64,000 nucleotides of DNA from Sandaracinaceae bacterium (GCA_020633195.1 JACKEC010000040.1:1-64000); one strand, 5' to 3'. Numbered from the stretch's first letter, positions 28,434 through 38,889 are shown. Notes: generated by a model from the sequence alone, not told the origin. Made by a program: numbers and translations.

Positions 28434-29561
28434 TCAGGCGCCGATCTTCTCGTAGCCTCCGGGCGCCCACCGATTGTTGGCGGCGGTCAGCGCGCGCCAC
28501 AGCCCGCGCCGCGGGATCGAGAGGTGGTCGGCGCGGATCGCCTGGACCTCGTCGCGCGGCTCGGCGCCCCGGAGGCTCTTGAACTTCCCGGCGCCCGCGC
28601 TCATGTCGAGCGGTCGCTTCGCGTCGCGCGCGACCTCGAGGAGCCGCGCTTGGCCGAGCCGGTACACGCCCAGCTCCTTGGCCTCCTCGAGGTCGTGCCC
28701 GACGATGCTGCTGACCAGCTCGGCCTCGTCCGAGAACAGGCTCGAGAACCCGAGGACGCGCGGGCCGTCGAGCACGAGCTGCACCTGGAGCAGACCGGCC
28801 CGGATCACGAGGTCGAAGAAGGCTGGCGTGTAGCGCGGGTTGAGCGCGCTGTAGTGCTCGACGTAGACCTTCGCGTACAGCTCCGACAGGCGCGCGGTCA
28901 GGGCCGCGTCGGGATCGCGCGCGACCTCGACCCGCAGCTTCGTCTTGCGCAGGAGCTTGAAGTCGCGGCGCGTGTTCGCGTGCCCGAGCGCGGAGCCGTC
29001 GCGCGGATCCCACACGTACACCGTGCGCGCGAAGAGCGAGCGATAGCCGACGCCCTCGAGCTCCGGGCGCGCCGCCTCGCCCACGTGGCTCACGAGGATC
29101 GCGTAGCCGGGGTAGCGCGCCTCGATCGCGGTCGTCAGCTCGCGCAGCTCCGGGGCCGTGAGCGGGCACACCGGCTGGCTCGTCAGCAGCCACTGGTTCA
29201 CGTGGATCACGCGGTCGAGCCGCATCCCGTCGCACAGCCGGCCCCACGCGCCGACAGCCGCTGAGAGCGGGCCTCGAGAGAGCGATCGCGGGCATCGCTC
29301 GATCAGCTCCTTCGGGATCCCCGCGAAGTACTGGGTCGGCGACGTGAGCGAGGTGTCGCCCGGCGATCGCCGCGTCGCGCCGACCACCAGCGGCACGACC
29401 CGGTCGCCCACCCGCGCGAGCACCATCGACCCCGGGGCGTTGGTGACGTAGGTCGAGAGGTCCGCGCCCACGAGCGCCTCGAGGTAGGCGCGCCGCGCGG
29501 GATCGAGCCCCGCTGGCCAGAGGTCGTCGTCGGGCCGCTCGACGCAGAGCGTGACGGTCAT
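28434..29561 (-). CDS. GNAT-fold acyltransferase-like protein (BioF2/FemAB style)
   Basis: A 375-aa cytoplasmic protein. The first half has no clear motif. Residues about 180-330 have an acyl-CoA N-acyltransferase-like arrangement: SLFARTVYVWDPRDG, HANTRRDFKLLRKTKLRVEV, a helix-strand run LSELYAKVYVEHYS, and GLLQVQLVLDGPRVLGFSSLF, in which a strand-turn-strand replaces the pyrophosphate loop. This order is that of BioF2-like/FemAB relatives that transfer amino-acyl or acyl groups in the envelope. A conserved GAGKFKSLRG (about 332-341) near the end fits the same group. The assignment is by architecture. Confidence 0.55.
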   Translation of the reverse strand: MTVTLCVERPDDDLWPAGLDPARRAYLEALVGADLSTYVTNAPGSMVLARVGDRVVPLVVGATRRSPGDTSLTSPTQYFAGIPKELIERCPRSLSRGPLSAAVGAWGRLCDGMRLDRVIHVNQWLLTSQPVCPLTAPELRELTTAIEARYPGYAILVSHVGEAARPELEGVGYRSLFARTVYVWDPRDGSALGHANTRRDFKLLRKTKLRVEVARDPDAALTARLSELYAKVYVEHYSALNPRYTPAFFDLVIRAGLLQVQLVLDGPRVLGFSSLFSDEAELVSSIVGHDLEEAKELGVYRLGQARLLEVARDAKRPLDMSAGAGKFKSLRGAEPRDEVQAIRADHLSIPRRGLWRALTAANNRWAPGGYEKIGA

Positions 29562-29791
29562 GCCGCCCCCCTCGCTCGGCCCGCCGTCGACGAAGCCGTC
29601 GCCGACATGACAAGTCGTCGTCGGGTGTCCACCTTGAGAGCACGCCGGTCACGGCGGGCGCGACAGGGGCACGGAGCCTGGCGAGCCGCCCGACCGCGCG
29701 CGTGGAGATTCTTCGTCGTGCCGCTGGATCGAACGCTCATGTACGGATCAGGTAAGCCCCGCGAGAGGCGCGGCTCGAAGGGAGGCGCGCC
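29562..29791. promoter_or_regulatory. Divergent intergenic region
   Basis: A 230-bp gap between the divergent acyltransferase-like gene and the patatin gene. A GGGAGG Shine-Dalgarno site lies about 8 bp before the patatin ATG at 29792. A 62-codon plus-strand frame here is Arg-rich and looks spurious. No clear operator was seen. Confidence 0.35.
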
Positions 29792-30718
29792 GTGAAGCAG
29801 GTGACCCTCGTGCTCGGCGCGGGAGGCCCGGTGGGCCACGCGTTCCACGCCGGGATGCTCCGCGCGCTCGCCGACGGGCTCGAGTGGGATCCGCGCGCCG
29901 CGCACCGGGTGGTGGGCACCTCCGCCGGCGCGCAGGTGGCCGCGCTGCTGCGCGCCGGGATGAGCGCCGACGACCTGAGCGCGCGCGTGATGGGACACGC
30001 GATGACGGAGGCCGGCGCGGCGGTCGCGCGCCACTGGACCCGGCCGGAGCAAGACCACGAGGAGCTCGGCCCGGCGCCCGCGTACGAGCCCGCGTCGCGC
30101 GAGTACCTGCGCCGCGTCCTGCGTCGGCCCTGGACGATCCGCCCCGGGCCGTTCTTCAGCGCGCTGCTGCCGCGCGGCCGCGTGTGCCTCGAGCCGCAGC
30201 GGCAGGGCCTGCGGAACCTCTTCGGAGACGAGTGGCCCGAGGAGCAGCTCTGGATCACCGCCGTGTGCCTGCACTCCGGGGAGCGCGTCGCGTTCGGACG
30301 CGAGGGCGCGCCGGAGGTCGACGTCGGGACCGCCGTCGCGAGCTCGGGCTCGGTGCCGTCGATCTCGATCCCGGTCGCCGCCGCGGGGCGGCACTTCGTC
30401 GACGGAGGCATGGCCTCGGCCACGCACCTCGACCTCCTCCACGACGTCGAGGAGGACGGCATCGTGGTGGTGAGCTCGCCGCTCTCGATGATCCCGCCGA
30501 TGCGGATCCTGCTCGCGCTCGAGGTCCGACGCCTCCAGGCCGCGGGCAAGCACGTCATCACCCTCGAGCCGACGGGGACGGCGTCCGCCGCGATGGGCTG
30601 GAACCCGATGGACACCCAGCGCGCGGCGCGCGTGGCGGAGGCGACGTATGACGAGGTCCGCGCCGCCCTCGAGTCGCCGCGCCTGCAACGCGCGTTGACG
30701 GGACCTCAGCGCCGATAG
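29792..30718 (+). CDS. Patatin-like phospholipase
   Basis: A 308-aa lipid acyl hydrolase. The oxyanion-hole loop is LGAGGPVGHAFHAGML (about 8-23), the nucleophile elbow GTSAG (Ser44) and the catalytic Asp is in VDGGMAS (Asp205), so the Ser-Asp dyad is intact. There is no signal peptide, so it acts in the cytoplasm or is exported as an effector. Bacterial patatins hydrolyse phospholipids. A GGGAGG ribosome-binding site decides the start. The last 13 bases overlap the convergent secreted-protein gene. Confidence 0.9.
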   Translation: MKQVTLVLGAGGPVGHAFHAGMLRALADGLEWDPRAAHRVVGTSAGAQVAALLRAGMSADDLSARVMGHAMTEAGAAVARHWTRPEQDHEELGPAPAYEPASREYLRRVLRRPWTIRPGPFFSALLPRGRVCLEPQRQGLRNLFGDEWPEEQLWITAVCLHSGERVAFGREGAPEVDVGTAVASSGSVPSISIPVAAAGRHFVDGGMASATHLDLLHDVEEDGIVVVSSPLSMIPPMRILLALEVRRLQAAGKHVITLEPTGTASAAMGWNPMDTQRAARVAEATYDEVRAALESPRLQRALTGPQRR

Positions 30719-31254
30719 GACAGCCGGAAGCGCATCGCCTCGGGCATGCGGTCGCTGTCGGTCGTGACGTCGAGCGTCAGCGCGCCGCTCGAGGTGGGCC
30801 GGTAGACGTACCAGCGCGTCCCGCCGTCGGTCTGGAACACCTGCTCGAGCGAGCCGTCCTCGTGCAGGCGCTGGGTCACCCGGATCCGCGATCCGTCGGC
30901 GCGCACCCGCGACTCGGTTCGGCCGAGGGTGGTCACGTACTCGCTGCGCCCGTCGCGCCCGCTGAACCGGACCCGGAGCCGACCCTCGGGCTCGAAGAGG
31001 AGCTCGATCCGATCGTCGATCGACGTGCCCTCGCGCAGGCGCGGCCGCGCGATGGCGCGCACGAAGTAGCTCATCGCGTCGACGGCCCGGTCCACCGCGG
31101 CGTCGACCGTCGCCTCCGCCTCGGCCCGCGACCCCGCGAGGCGCCACGTCCCCCCGAGGGTCTCCGCCGGGTCGGCGGTCTGCGAGCTCGCGTCCCCGGG
31201 CAGCACCGCGAGCGCGGGCGCGAGCACGGCGGCGATCCAGAGGCGTCGCCCCAT
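30706..31254 (-). CDS. Secreted hypothetical protein, paralogue of 33858-34400
   Basis: A 182-aa exported protein. The ATG at 31254 gives a clean signal peptide (IAAVLAPALAVLPGDASSQ). Two upstream in-frame starts would add charged residues in front and are less likely. The mature domain starts LGGTWRLAGSRAEAEAT, has a helical stretch VDAAVDRAVDAMSYFVRAIA, then beta strands, and ends MPEAMRFRLSYRR. The gene on the other side of hrpB has the same layout (FEGRYTFAGGRAERTR... LNLFIREIAR... LPEDIRYTLSYRRR). The two are diverged paralogues of an unnamed family. hrpB lies directly upstream, 79 bp away. Confidence 0.7.
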   Translation of the reverse strand: MGRRLWIAAVLAPALAVLPGDASSQTADPAETLGGTWRLAGSRAEAEATVDAAVDRAVDAMSYFVRAIARPRLREGTSIDDRIELLFEPEGRLRVRFSGRDGRSEYVTTLGRTESRVRADGSRIRVTQRLHEDGSLEQVFQTDGGTRWYVYRPTSSGALTLDVTTDSDRMPEAMRFRLSYRR

Positions 31255-31333
31255 CGGGGGGGCCCGGTTCGGGAGCTCTCGGCTCATCACCGGGTGAGGT
31301 AGACGCGGCTCGAAGCGCGTCACCCCCAACCCC

Positions 31334-33826
31334 TCAGCGACGTCGACGCGGGGACGCGGTGCGCGGGTCGTCGGGCCAGTCGTGCTTCGGGTAGCGGCCG
31401 CGCAGCGCCTTCTTCACCTCGGCGTAGCTGCCCGCCCAGAAGCCCGACAGATCGGCGGTGATCTGGGCGGCGCGGCCGTTCGGGGCCAAGAGGTGCAAGA
31501 GCAAGCGGTGTTGCCCGTTCGCGATCGTCGGCCCCTCGGCCGCGCCGAAGAAGTCCTGGAGCCGCGACTCGATCCACGGCGGTCGCTCGACCTCGTAGCG
31601 CACGGGGACCTGACTCCGCCCCGGGATCGACACGTGCTCGGGGGCGAGCGCGTCGAGCCGGCCGCGGACGGGCTCGATCTCGGACTGGATCCACGCCATC
31701 AGCCCCGCGTCCTTCAGCTCCGCGAAGGAGCGGCGCCCCTCGCAGAGCCGCACGAGCAGCGCCTCGAGCCAGGCGTCGTCGAGGTCGGGCAGGCTCGGGT
31801 CGTAGGTGCGCGCGAAGCGCAGGCGGCGCCGCAGCGTCTCGAGCGCGTCGCCGTCGAGGAAGCGCTCGATCCCGACCCCGAGCGCGGCCTTCGCGAGGAC
31901 CCGCGCGGCCTCGGCGTCGTCGGGCTCGGCAACGCCGCGCTCGATGGGCAGGCCGTCCCACCGCAGGACCCGCTCCGCCCGGACGCGCTGCGTCGCCGCG
32001 TCGAACCGCACCTCGAGCGCGTCCTCGATGGCGTCGAGATCGTGATCCATCAGGTCGTCGAGGGTCACCGCGCTCGCGCGCCGGACGAGCACCCCGCGCG
32101 AGGTCCGGACCGCGTCGACGGCCACCATCAGCTCGGCCTCGCGCACCACGCTCGCCGGGTCGAGCTCCGCGCTGCCGCCCCCCGCGACGAGCAGCTCGCG
32201 CGAGCGCGGAGCGCGCCGCCGCGCCAGCCGATCGGGGAACCCCGCGAGCGTCGCTCGCCGCAGCGCCTCCTCCTCGTCGAAGCTCGGCTCGACGGGGAGC
32301 GTCACGCGGTCGAGCGCGCCGCGGATCTGCTTGGCCGCGCTCCACACCGTCGTCACGGTGCGTCGGTCGAGCGACCGGTCGCGGAGCGACTCGCGCGGGC
32401 CGAGCGCCTCGAGCTGGTCGAGCCGCGCGATCAGGTCGGAGCTCCCGACCTCGCCGTCGTCCGCGCTCGCCTCGTCGAAGCGCGCGCGGGTCGACCGTCG
32501 CACGTCGCGCTCGCCGAGCAGCGCGGTGAGCAGGGCCCCCGAGTCGGTGTGCCCGCGCCGGTGCGCCTCGAGCGCGACGCGGGCGAGCCGCGGGTGCAGG
32601 GGCAGCGCGACCATCGCCTCGCCGAGGGCCGTCGGTCGTCCCGCGTCGAGCGCGCCGAGCCGCGCGAGGAGCGCCTCGGCGGCGACGATCGCGGCCTCGG
32701 CGGGGCGCTCGAGCCACTCGAAGGCGCGCGGGTCGATCCCGTGCGCGCGCAGCGAGAGCACGGTGCTCGACAGGTCCGCGCGCAAGACCTCGGGCCGGTC
32801 GCGCTCGGGGCGCGCGTCGTGGTCGCGCTTCGTGTACAGCCGCTCGCAGGTCCCCGGCCGGGTCCGCCCCGCGCGGCCGGCGCGCTGCGTCGCCGACGCC
32901 CGGCTGATCGGCGCGGTCTCGAGGCTCGAGAGCCCCGTCCACGGCGACACGGTGGCGACGCGGGCGAGCCCCGAGTCGACCACCGCGACGACTCCGTCGA
33001 TGGTGAGCGAGGTCTCCGCGACGTTGGTCGACAGGATGACCTTGCGCCGCGGCCCGGGTCGCACCGCGCGGTCCTGCTCCGGCGCGGGCAGGTCGCCGTG
33101 GAGCGGCAGCACGTCCACCCCGAACGCGCTCGCGGGGCCCTCGAGCTGCTCGCGCGCGCGCCGGATCTCGGCTGCGCCGGGGAGGAACACGAGCACGTCG
33201 CCGTCGGGCGAGGCCTCGAGCACCCGCACCACCGCCGCGCGGACCTGCCGCTCGAGCGGCCGCTCGTCCGGGGCCTCCGCGTGGCGCACCTCGACCGCGA
33301 ACGCGCGGCCCTCGGCCGAGACCACGGGCGCGTCGAGGAAGTCGGCCACGAACGACGCGTCGAGCGTCGCGCTCATCGCGACGATCGCGAGGTCGCGCCG
33401 GCGCCGGGCCAGCCGCGCGCGGGCCAGCGCGAGGTCGGTGTCGAGGTGACGCTCGTGCAGCTCGTCGAACACGATCGCGCCGACGCCCGCGAGGTCGGGG
33501 TCCGCGTCGATGCGCCGCAGCGCGATGCCCTCGGTGACGAAGTGGACCCGGGTCCGCGCCGAGCGCCGCGTCTCGAAGCGCACGGAGTAACCGACCCGCT
33601 CGCCGACCGCCTCGCCGAGCTCCTCGGCCACGCGCGCCGCCGCCATCCTCGCCGCGATCCGGCGCGGCTCGACGACCAGGATCTCGCCCTCGAGGCCCGC
33701 GTCGAGGAGCGCGCGCGGCACGCGCGTGGTCTTGCCCGCTCCCGGCTCGGCGACCAGCACCACGCCCGTCTCCCGCGCGGCCGCGACGATGCGCGGCAGG
33801 TACGGGTCGATGGGGAGCGCGATCAT
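31334..33826 (-). CDS. hrpB: ATP-dependent RNA helicase HrpB
   Basis: An 830-aa DExH-box helicase. The Walker A is AEPGAGKTT (Lys about 32), the DExH box is DELH (121-124), motif III SATLDAS (about 154-160), and the C-terminal helicase domain contains motifs such as ILSTNVAETSLTIDGV and RAGRAGRTRPGTCERLYT. The C-terminal HA2/OB-like and HrpB-specific regions follow, ending in WPDDPRTASPRRRR. The length is normal. HrpB in other bacteria is a nonessential helicase of uncertain RNA substrate. It sits between two secreted paralogues on the same strand, 31 bp after one and 79 bp before the other. Confidence 0.95.
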   Translation of the reverse strand: MIALPIDPYLPRIVAAARETGVVLVAEPGAGKTTRVPRALLDAGLEGEILVVEPRRIAARMAAARVAEELGEAVGERVGYSVRFETRRSARTRVHFVTEGIALRRIDADPDLAGVGAIVFDELHERHLDTDLALARARLARRRRDLAIVAMSATLDASFVADFLDAPVVSAEGRAFAVEVRHAEAPDERPLERQVRAAVVRVLEASPDGDVLVFLPGAAEIRRAREQLEGPASAFGVDVLPLHGDLPAPEQDRAVRPGPRRKVILSTNVAETSLTIDGVVAVVDSGLARVATVSPWTGLSSLETAPISRASATQRAGRAGRTRPGTCERLYTKRDHDARPERDRPEVLRADLSSTVLSLRAHGIDPRAFEWLERPAEAAIVAAEALLARLGALDAGRPTALGEAMVALPLHPRLARVALEAHRRGHTDSGALLTALLGERDVRRSTRARFDEASADDGEVGSSDLIARLDQLEALGPRESLRDRSLDRRTVTTVWSAAKQIRGALDRVTLPVEPSFDEEEALRRATLAGFPDRLARRRAPRSRELLVAGGGSAELDPASVVREAELMVAVDAVRTSRGVLVRRASAVTLDDLMDHDLDAIEDALEVRFDAATQRVRAERVLRWDGLPIERGVAEPDDAEAARVLAKAALGVGIERFLDGDALETLRRRLRFARTYDPSLPDLDDAWLEALLVRLCEGRRSFAELKDAGLMAWIQSEIEPVRGRLDALAPEHVSIPGRSQVPVRYEVERPPWIESRLQDFFGAAEGPTIANGQHRLLLHLLAPNGRAAQITADLSGFWAGSYAEVKKALRGRYPKHDWPDDPRTASPRRRR

Positions 33827-33857
33827 CGCCCCGAACGTAGCGGAAAAGCCGGGCCGG

Positions 33858-34400
33858 TCAGCGGCGACGATAGGAGAGCGTGTAGCGGATGTCCTCGGGG
33901 AGCTGATCGGCGCCGATCTGCACCTGCAGGTACAGCCACCGACCGTCGGGGCCGAGGCTCAGCCAGTTCGTGCGGCGGCCGCGCGACGACTCCTGCACGA
34001 GCACGATGCGCCCTCGGTCGACCGCGCCGCGGAGCCGCGTGTCGCTCCCGTCGGGCCCGCGCACGTGCCGCTCCTGGTTGTCGAGGGTGACCTCGAGCGG
34101 CCCCCAGTCGCCGAGCGACATGCGCACGCGATCGCGCGCCACCACCGCCACCTGGATCCGCGGCTCGGGCCGGATCGCGCGTCGCAGCTCCCCGCGCGCG
34201 ATCTCGCGGATGAACAGGTTCAGCCGATCCGCCACCTCGTCGATCGCCTCGTCGAGCCGGGTCCGCTCCGCGCGACCCCCCGCGAACGTGTAGCGACCTT
34301 CGAAGGTCGAGAGCAGGTCGAGCTCGGCCCGGGCGCCGGGCGCCGCCATCGCGAGCACGATGGTCGTCGCTACCGCCGCGGCCCAGCCGACTCGCCTCAT
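33858..34400 (-). CDS. Secreted hypothetical protein, paralogue of 30706-31254
   Basis: A 180-aa protein. The ATG at 34400 gives the signal peptide AAAVATTIVLAMAAPGARA. An upstream start at 34424 adds only Arg-rich residues. The mature domain mirrors 30706-31254: LLSTFEGRYTFAGGRAE, then helix IDEVADRLNLFIREIARGEL, then strands, ending LPEDIRYTLSYRRR. TACAGG lies seven bases before the ATG. Function unknown. Confidence 0.7.
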   Translation of the reverse strand: MRRVGWAAAVATTIVLAMAAPGARAELDLLSTFEGRYTFAGGRAERTRLDEAIDEVADRLNLFIREIARGELRRAIRPEPRIQVAVVARDRVRMSLGDWGPLEVTLDNQERHVRGPDGSDTRLRGAVDRGRIVLVQESSRGRRTNWLSLGPDGRWLYLQVQIGADQLPEDIRYTLSYRRR

Positions 34401-34475
34401 GCGACGGCCTGTAGGGCTGCGCACCCCCGCCGACCAGGGACGACCCCGTGAAGAAGTGTGAAGCGCTCGAGAGCT

Positions 34476-34533
34476 GGGCTCGCTGCGCGAGCCCGTCGAG
34501 GGGCAAGCCCCTCGAGCTCCCCGCTGAGGAGCT
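34476..34533 (-). terminator. Cluster of three hairpins downstream of ettA
   Basis: Three adjoining inverted repeats: gggctcg/cgagccc (34476-34494, 7-bp stem), tcgaggggc/gccccctcga-like (34496-34515, 9-bp stem, 2-base loop) and agctcc/ggagct (34515-34532). They start about 50 bp past the ettA stop and could end its transcript. No U-run follows, so intrinsic termination is uncertain. The style is like the palindromes in the repeats at 5989 and 9864. Confidence 0.4.
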
Positions 34534-34580
34534 TGGCGATGAAGGCCGCGTTGGTGCGCGACCGATTCATCGCCAACCTC

Positions 34581-36260
<1,680 letters not shown>

Positions 36261-36355
36261 GGGCCCGCGTTGTGCCACGAGTTCCGCCGGGGCGGAAGGG
36301 CCCCGCGGAGCGCTCCTGGGCGCGGCGCGCCCCCCCGCGTGCTACGACGCGGCGC

Positions 36356-37255
36356 GTGTCCAAGCGCATCCTCATCACCGGCGTGACGGGCTTCGTCGGT
36401 CAGCCCCTCGCGGTCGCGCTGGCCGCCGAGGGCTGGGCCGTCCACGGGGTGTCCCGCGACCCCGGGCGCGCGATGGCCAAGGTGCCGTCCCTCACCGAGG
36501 CGCACCGCTCGAGCGACGTCACGGGCGCGCTCCTGAGCGACTTCTCGGCCGTCGTCAGCCTCGCCGGGGAGTCCGTCGGGGGGCGCTGGAACCGAGAGAA
36601 GATGCGCCAGATCGAGGACAGCCGCGTCGACGGCACGCGCGTCCTCGTCGACGCGATCGAGGCCGCCGACCCTCGCCCCGAGGTCTTCGTGAGCGCGAGC
36701 GCCATGGGCTTCTACGGGTCGCGCGGCGACAAGGAGCTGACGGAGACCGACAGCGCCGGCGACGACTTCCTCGCCGGCGTCTGCCAGGCCTGGGAGCGCG
36801 AAGCGGAGCGCGCCAAGGCCCTCGGCGTCCGCGTCGTGATCCCTCGGATCGGGCTCGTGCTCGGGCGCGACGGGGGCGCCCTCGAGGCGATGCTCCCGCT
36901 CTTCAAGGCCGGCCTCGGCGGTCGCATCGGCAGCGGGCGTCAGTGGTGGTCGTGGATCCACCTCGACGACCTCGTCCGGATGATCTGCGCCTTCGTCACC
37001 GAGGAGGGCATGGAGGGCGCCTACAACGCGGTCTCCCCCGAGCCGGTCCGCCAGGCGGAGCTCACGAGGATCCTCGCCAAGGTGCTCGGCCGACCGGCCT
37101 TCTTGCCCGCGCCCGCCTTCGCGCTGAAGGCCGCGCTCGGCGGCTTCTCGGCGGAGCTGCTCGCGAGCCGGCGGCTGCTCCCCACGCGCGCCCGCCAGGC
37201 CGGCTTCGGCTTCCGGCACTCCGACCTCGAGGCGGCGCTGCGCACCATCGTCTAG
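36356..37255 (+). CDS. TIGR01777-family NAD(P)-dependent epimerase
   Basis: A 299-aa short-chain dehydrogenase/epimerase relative. The nucleotide-binding loop is ILITGVTGFVGQPLA (about 4-18; TGxxGxxG). Family hallmarks are VVSLAGESVGGRWNREKM (about 63-80), SASAMGFYG (about 106-114) and the C-terminal DUF1731 domain ending LEAALRTIV. Members of this family (cell-division-inhibitor SulA-like/YfcH) have no settled substrate. A GTG at 36356 gives the canonical N-terminus, and the reading frame upstream is noncoding. TACGAC lies seven bases before it. It shares the divergent region with ettA. Confidence 0.88.
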   Translation: MSKRILITGVTGFVGQPLAVALAAEGWAVHGVSRDPGRAMAKVPSLTEAHRSSDVTGALLSDFSAVVSLAGESVGGRWNREKMRQIEDSRVDGTRVLVDAIEAADPRPEVFVSASAMGFYGSRGDKELTETDSAGDDFLAGVCQAWEREAERAKALGVRVVIPRIGLVLGRDGGALEAMLPLFKAGLGGRIGSGRQWWSWIHLDDLVRMICAFVTEEGMEGAYNAVSPEPVRQAELTRILAKVLGRPAFLPAPAFALKAALGGFSAELLASRRLLPTRARQAGFGFRHSDLEAALRTIV

Positions 37256-37268
37256 CGCCGCGAGGTGC

Positions 37269-37274
37269 TATGCT
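37269..37274 (+). promoter_or_regulatory. Putative -10 element, HEAT protein
   Basis: TATGCT with six bases to the GTG at 37281. It matches four of six bases of the -10 consensus and has a leaderless spacing. Confidence 0.35.
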
Positions 37275-37280
37275 GCCCGC

Positions 37281-37802
37281 GTGCGTTGGCTGGCCTGTCT
37301 CGTCGTGATCCTGGCGTTCCCCGCCGTCGTGTCCGCGCAGGCGGCTCCCTCGCGCGACCGGGTCCGCGAGATGCTCTCGGGCATCGAGCACACCCCGACC
37401 GACGCCGACTGGCAGCGCGTCGGCGACGGGGCCCTGCCCGTCCTGATCGACCTCTACCAGAGCTCGACCGAGCCGCCGTACGTCCGGCTGCGCGCGGTGG
37501 GCGCGACCGGCGCGTTCCCGCGCCCGGCGGTGCGCACGTTCCTCCTCGCGGTGGCCCGCGCCGACGGACAGAGCGACCTGCTCGTGCGCGAGGCCGTGGT
37601 CACCCTCGCGCGCGCGTTCGGCGCGGCCTCGGTCGGCGACCTCGTCCCCTTCCTCGCCCACGACGAGCCCGTGGTCCGCGAGGCCACCGCGACGGCGCTC
37701 GGCCGCATCGGGACGCCCGACGCCACCGCCGCCCTCCGGGCGAGGCTCCGGGTCGAGCGCGAAGGCGCCGTCCGCGCCGCGATCCAGAGCGCCCTACGCT
37801 GA
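37281..37802 (+). CDS. Exported HEAT-repeat protein
   Basis: A 173-aa protein with a signal peptide (LVVILAFPAVVSAQA). The mature part consists of helical pairs of the HEAT/PBS-lyase-like kind: LPVLIDLYQSSTEPPYVRLRAVGA, LVREAVVTLARAFG and VVREATATALGRIGTPDATAALRARL (each cited in part). HEAT arrays serve as binding scaffolds, and the partner is unknown. It starts 26 bp after the epimerase stop and could be co-transcribed with it or use its own -10. Confidence 0.75.
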   Translation: MRWLACLVVILAFPAVVSAQAAPSRDRVREMLSGIEHTPTDADWQRVGDGALPVLIDLYQSSTEPPYVRLRAVGATGAFPRPAVRTFLLAVARADGQSDLLVREAVVTLARAFGAASVGDLVPFLAHDEPVVREATATALGRIGTPDATAALRARLRVEREGAVRAAIQSALR

Positions 37803-37828
37803 GCCCAGGCTGCTATCCTGACTCCGGC

Positions 37829-37867
37829 ATGCGCCCACGGATGAAGCCGGCGGGGGGGCGCAGATGA
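37829..37867 (+). CDS. Possible 12-codon leader ORF before the hydrolase
   Basis: A short frame, MRPRMKPAGGRR, whose TGA overlaps the hydrolase ATG as ATGA. TATCCT lies nine bases before its ATG. The overlap style matches real operon junctions in this window, so it may be a leader that couples initiation of the hydrolase. It is too short for a firm coding call. Confidence 0.25.
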   Translation: MRPRMKPAGGRR

Positions 37868-38883
37868 TCCTGCGAACGGAGATGGTCGAGCAGATCATCG
37901 ACGGAGATCATCGTCAGACCTTCATGAAGGAGGTGCTGATGACGCCCGGCAAGCACCCGCTGGGCATGGTCCGCAAGCGCCTCCCGCCGCCGCACCCGAC
38001 GCGGGGCGCGGTCATCCTCGTCCACGGCTACGCGCAGAACCGGTACTCGTGGCACTCGACGAAGCGCTCGTTCGCGAACTACCTCGCCGACGACGGGTGG
38101 GACGTGTTCAACGTCGACCTGCGCGGGCACGGGCGCTCCCGCCGCTTCGGCGCGCCGTACCCCCGGACGATGGACGACTACATCCGTGAGGACATGCCCG
38201 CCTTCGTCGCCGAGGCGACGGAGCTGTCGGGCCACGATCGGGTGTTCCTCATCGGCCACTCGATGGGCGGCCTCATCAGCTACTTCGCCGGCGCCACCAA
38301 GCTGCGCGAGCGCGTCCGCGGGATCACGAGCATCGGCTCGCCCTACGTGTTCGGTCAGGGCTCGGCGCTCCTCGTCGGCCTCCGCGAGCTCGCCGCGGTG
38401 GTGCGGTGGACGGGCCTCCTCGACGCCAACCCCGCCATGCCGCTGCGCATCGTCGGCCGGCACCTCGAGCGGCGCAGCGCGCTGTGGAACACCCGGCTGT
38501 TGCCCTTGCCGATCCGGGCGTGGGCGCCGGACACGGTGGAGCCCGAGGTGCTGCAGGAATATCTCGCGAGGACCTTCGATCGCAGCACCCTCGCGGTCGC
38601 CCTCGACATCTTCCGCGCCGGAAAGGCCAAGGGTTTCAAGAGCGTGGACGGAATGACGGATTACTCGACCGCCTTCGAAATACTGGACCGCCCTCTCCTC
38701 GTAGTGGCCGGTACGGAGGACGGGTTAGCGCCTCCAGCCTCAGTCAGACCTGCATATGACCGGAGCCGAAGCAGCGACAAGACCTACCGAGCCTTCCCGT
38801 TCGGCCACATCGATTTGGTGGTCGGCAAGGAAGCGACGCGGACGGTCTGGCCGCTCATTCGGAATTGGTTGGCAAGGCGGTGA
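37864..38883 (+). CDS. Alpha/beta hydrolase (monoglyceride-lipase/PHA-synthase-like)
   Basis: A 339-aa cytoplasmic alpha/beta hydrolase. The oxyanion region is ILVHGYAQNRYSW (about 51-63). The nucleophile elbow is GHSMGG (Ser133), the acid lies in VAGTEDGLAPP (Asp near 279) and the His in FPFGHIDLVVG (about 313). The cap region at 170-240 is helical. Related enzymes include lysophospholipases and the PhaC-like group. The last ~75 codons (from about 38655) use many codons rare in this window (ATA, GTA, TTA, AGA, TCA, CCA, TAT, ATT, AAT, TTG), unlike the first three quarters, and this part includes the catalytic Asp and His. Confidence 0.82.
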   Translation: MILRTEMVEQIIDGDHRQTFMKEVLMTPGKHPLGMVRKRLPPPHPTRGAVILVHGYAQNRYSWHSTKRSFANYLADDGWDVFNVDLRGHGRSRRFGAPYPRTMDDYIREDMPAFVAEATELSGHDRVFLIGHSMGGLISYFAGATKLRERVRGITSIGSPYVFGQGSALLVGLRELAAVVRWTGLLDANPAMPLRIVGRHLERRSALWNTRLLPLPIRAWAPDTVEPEVLQEYLARTFDRSTLAVALDIFRAGKAKGFKSVDGMTDYSTAFEILDRPLLVVAGTEDGLAPPASVRPAYDRSRSSDKTYRAFPFGHIDLVVGKEATRTVWPLIRNWLARR

Positions 38884-38889
38884 AACACG

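Noticed and set aside
29607..29795. A 62-codon frame before the patatin gene
   Set aside because: It is Arg-rich, has no Shine-Dalgarno site and overlaps the patatin start region.
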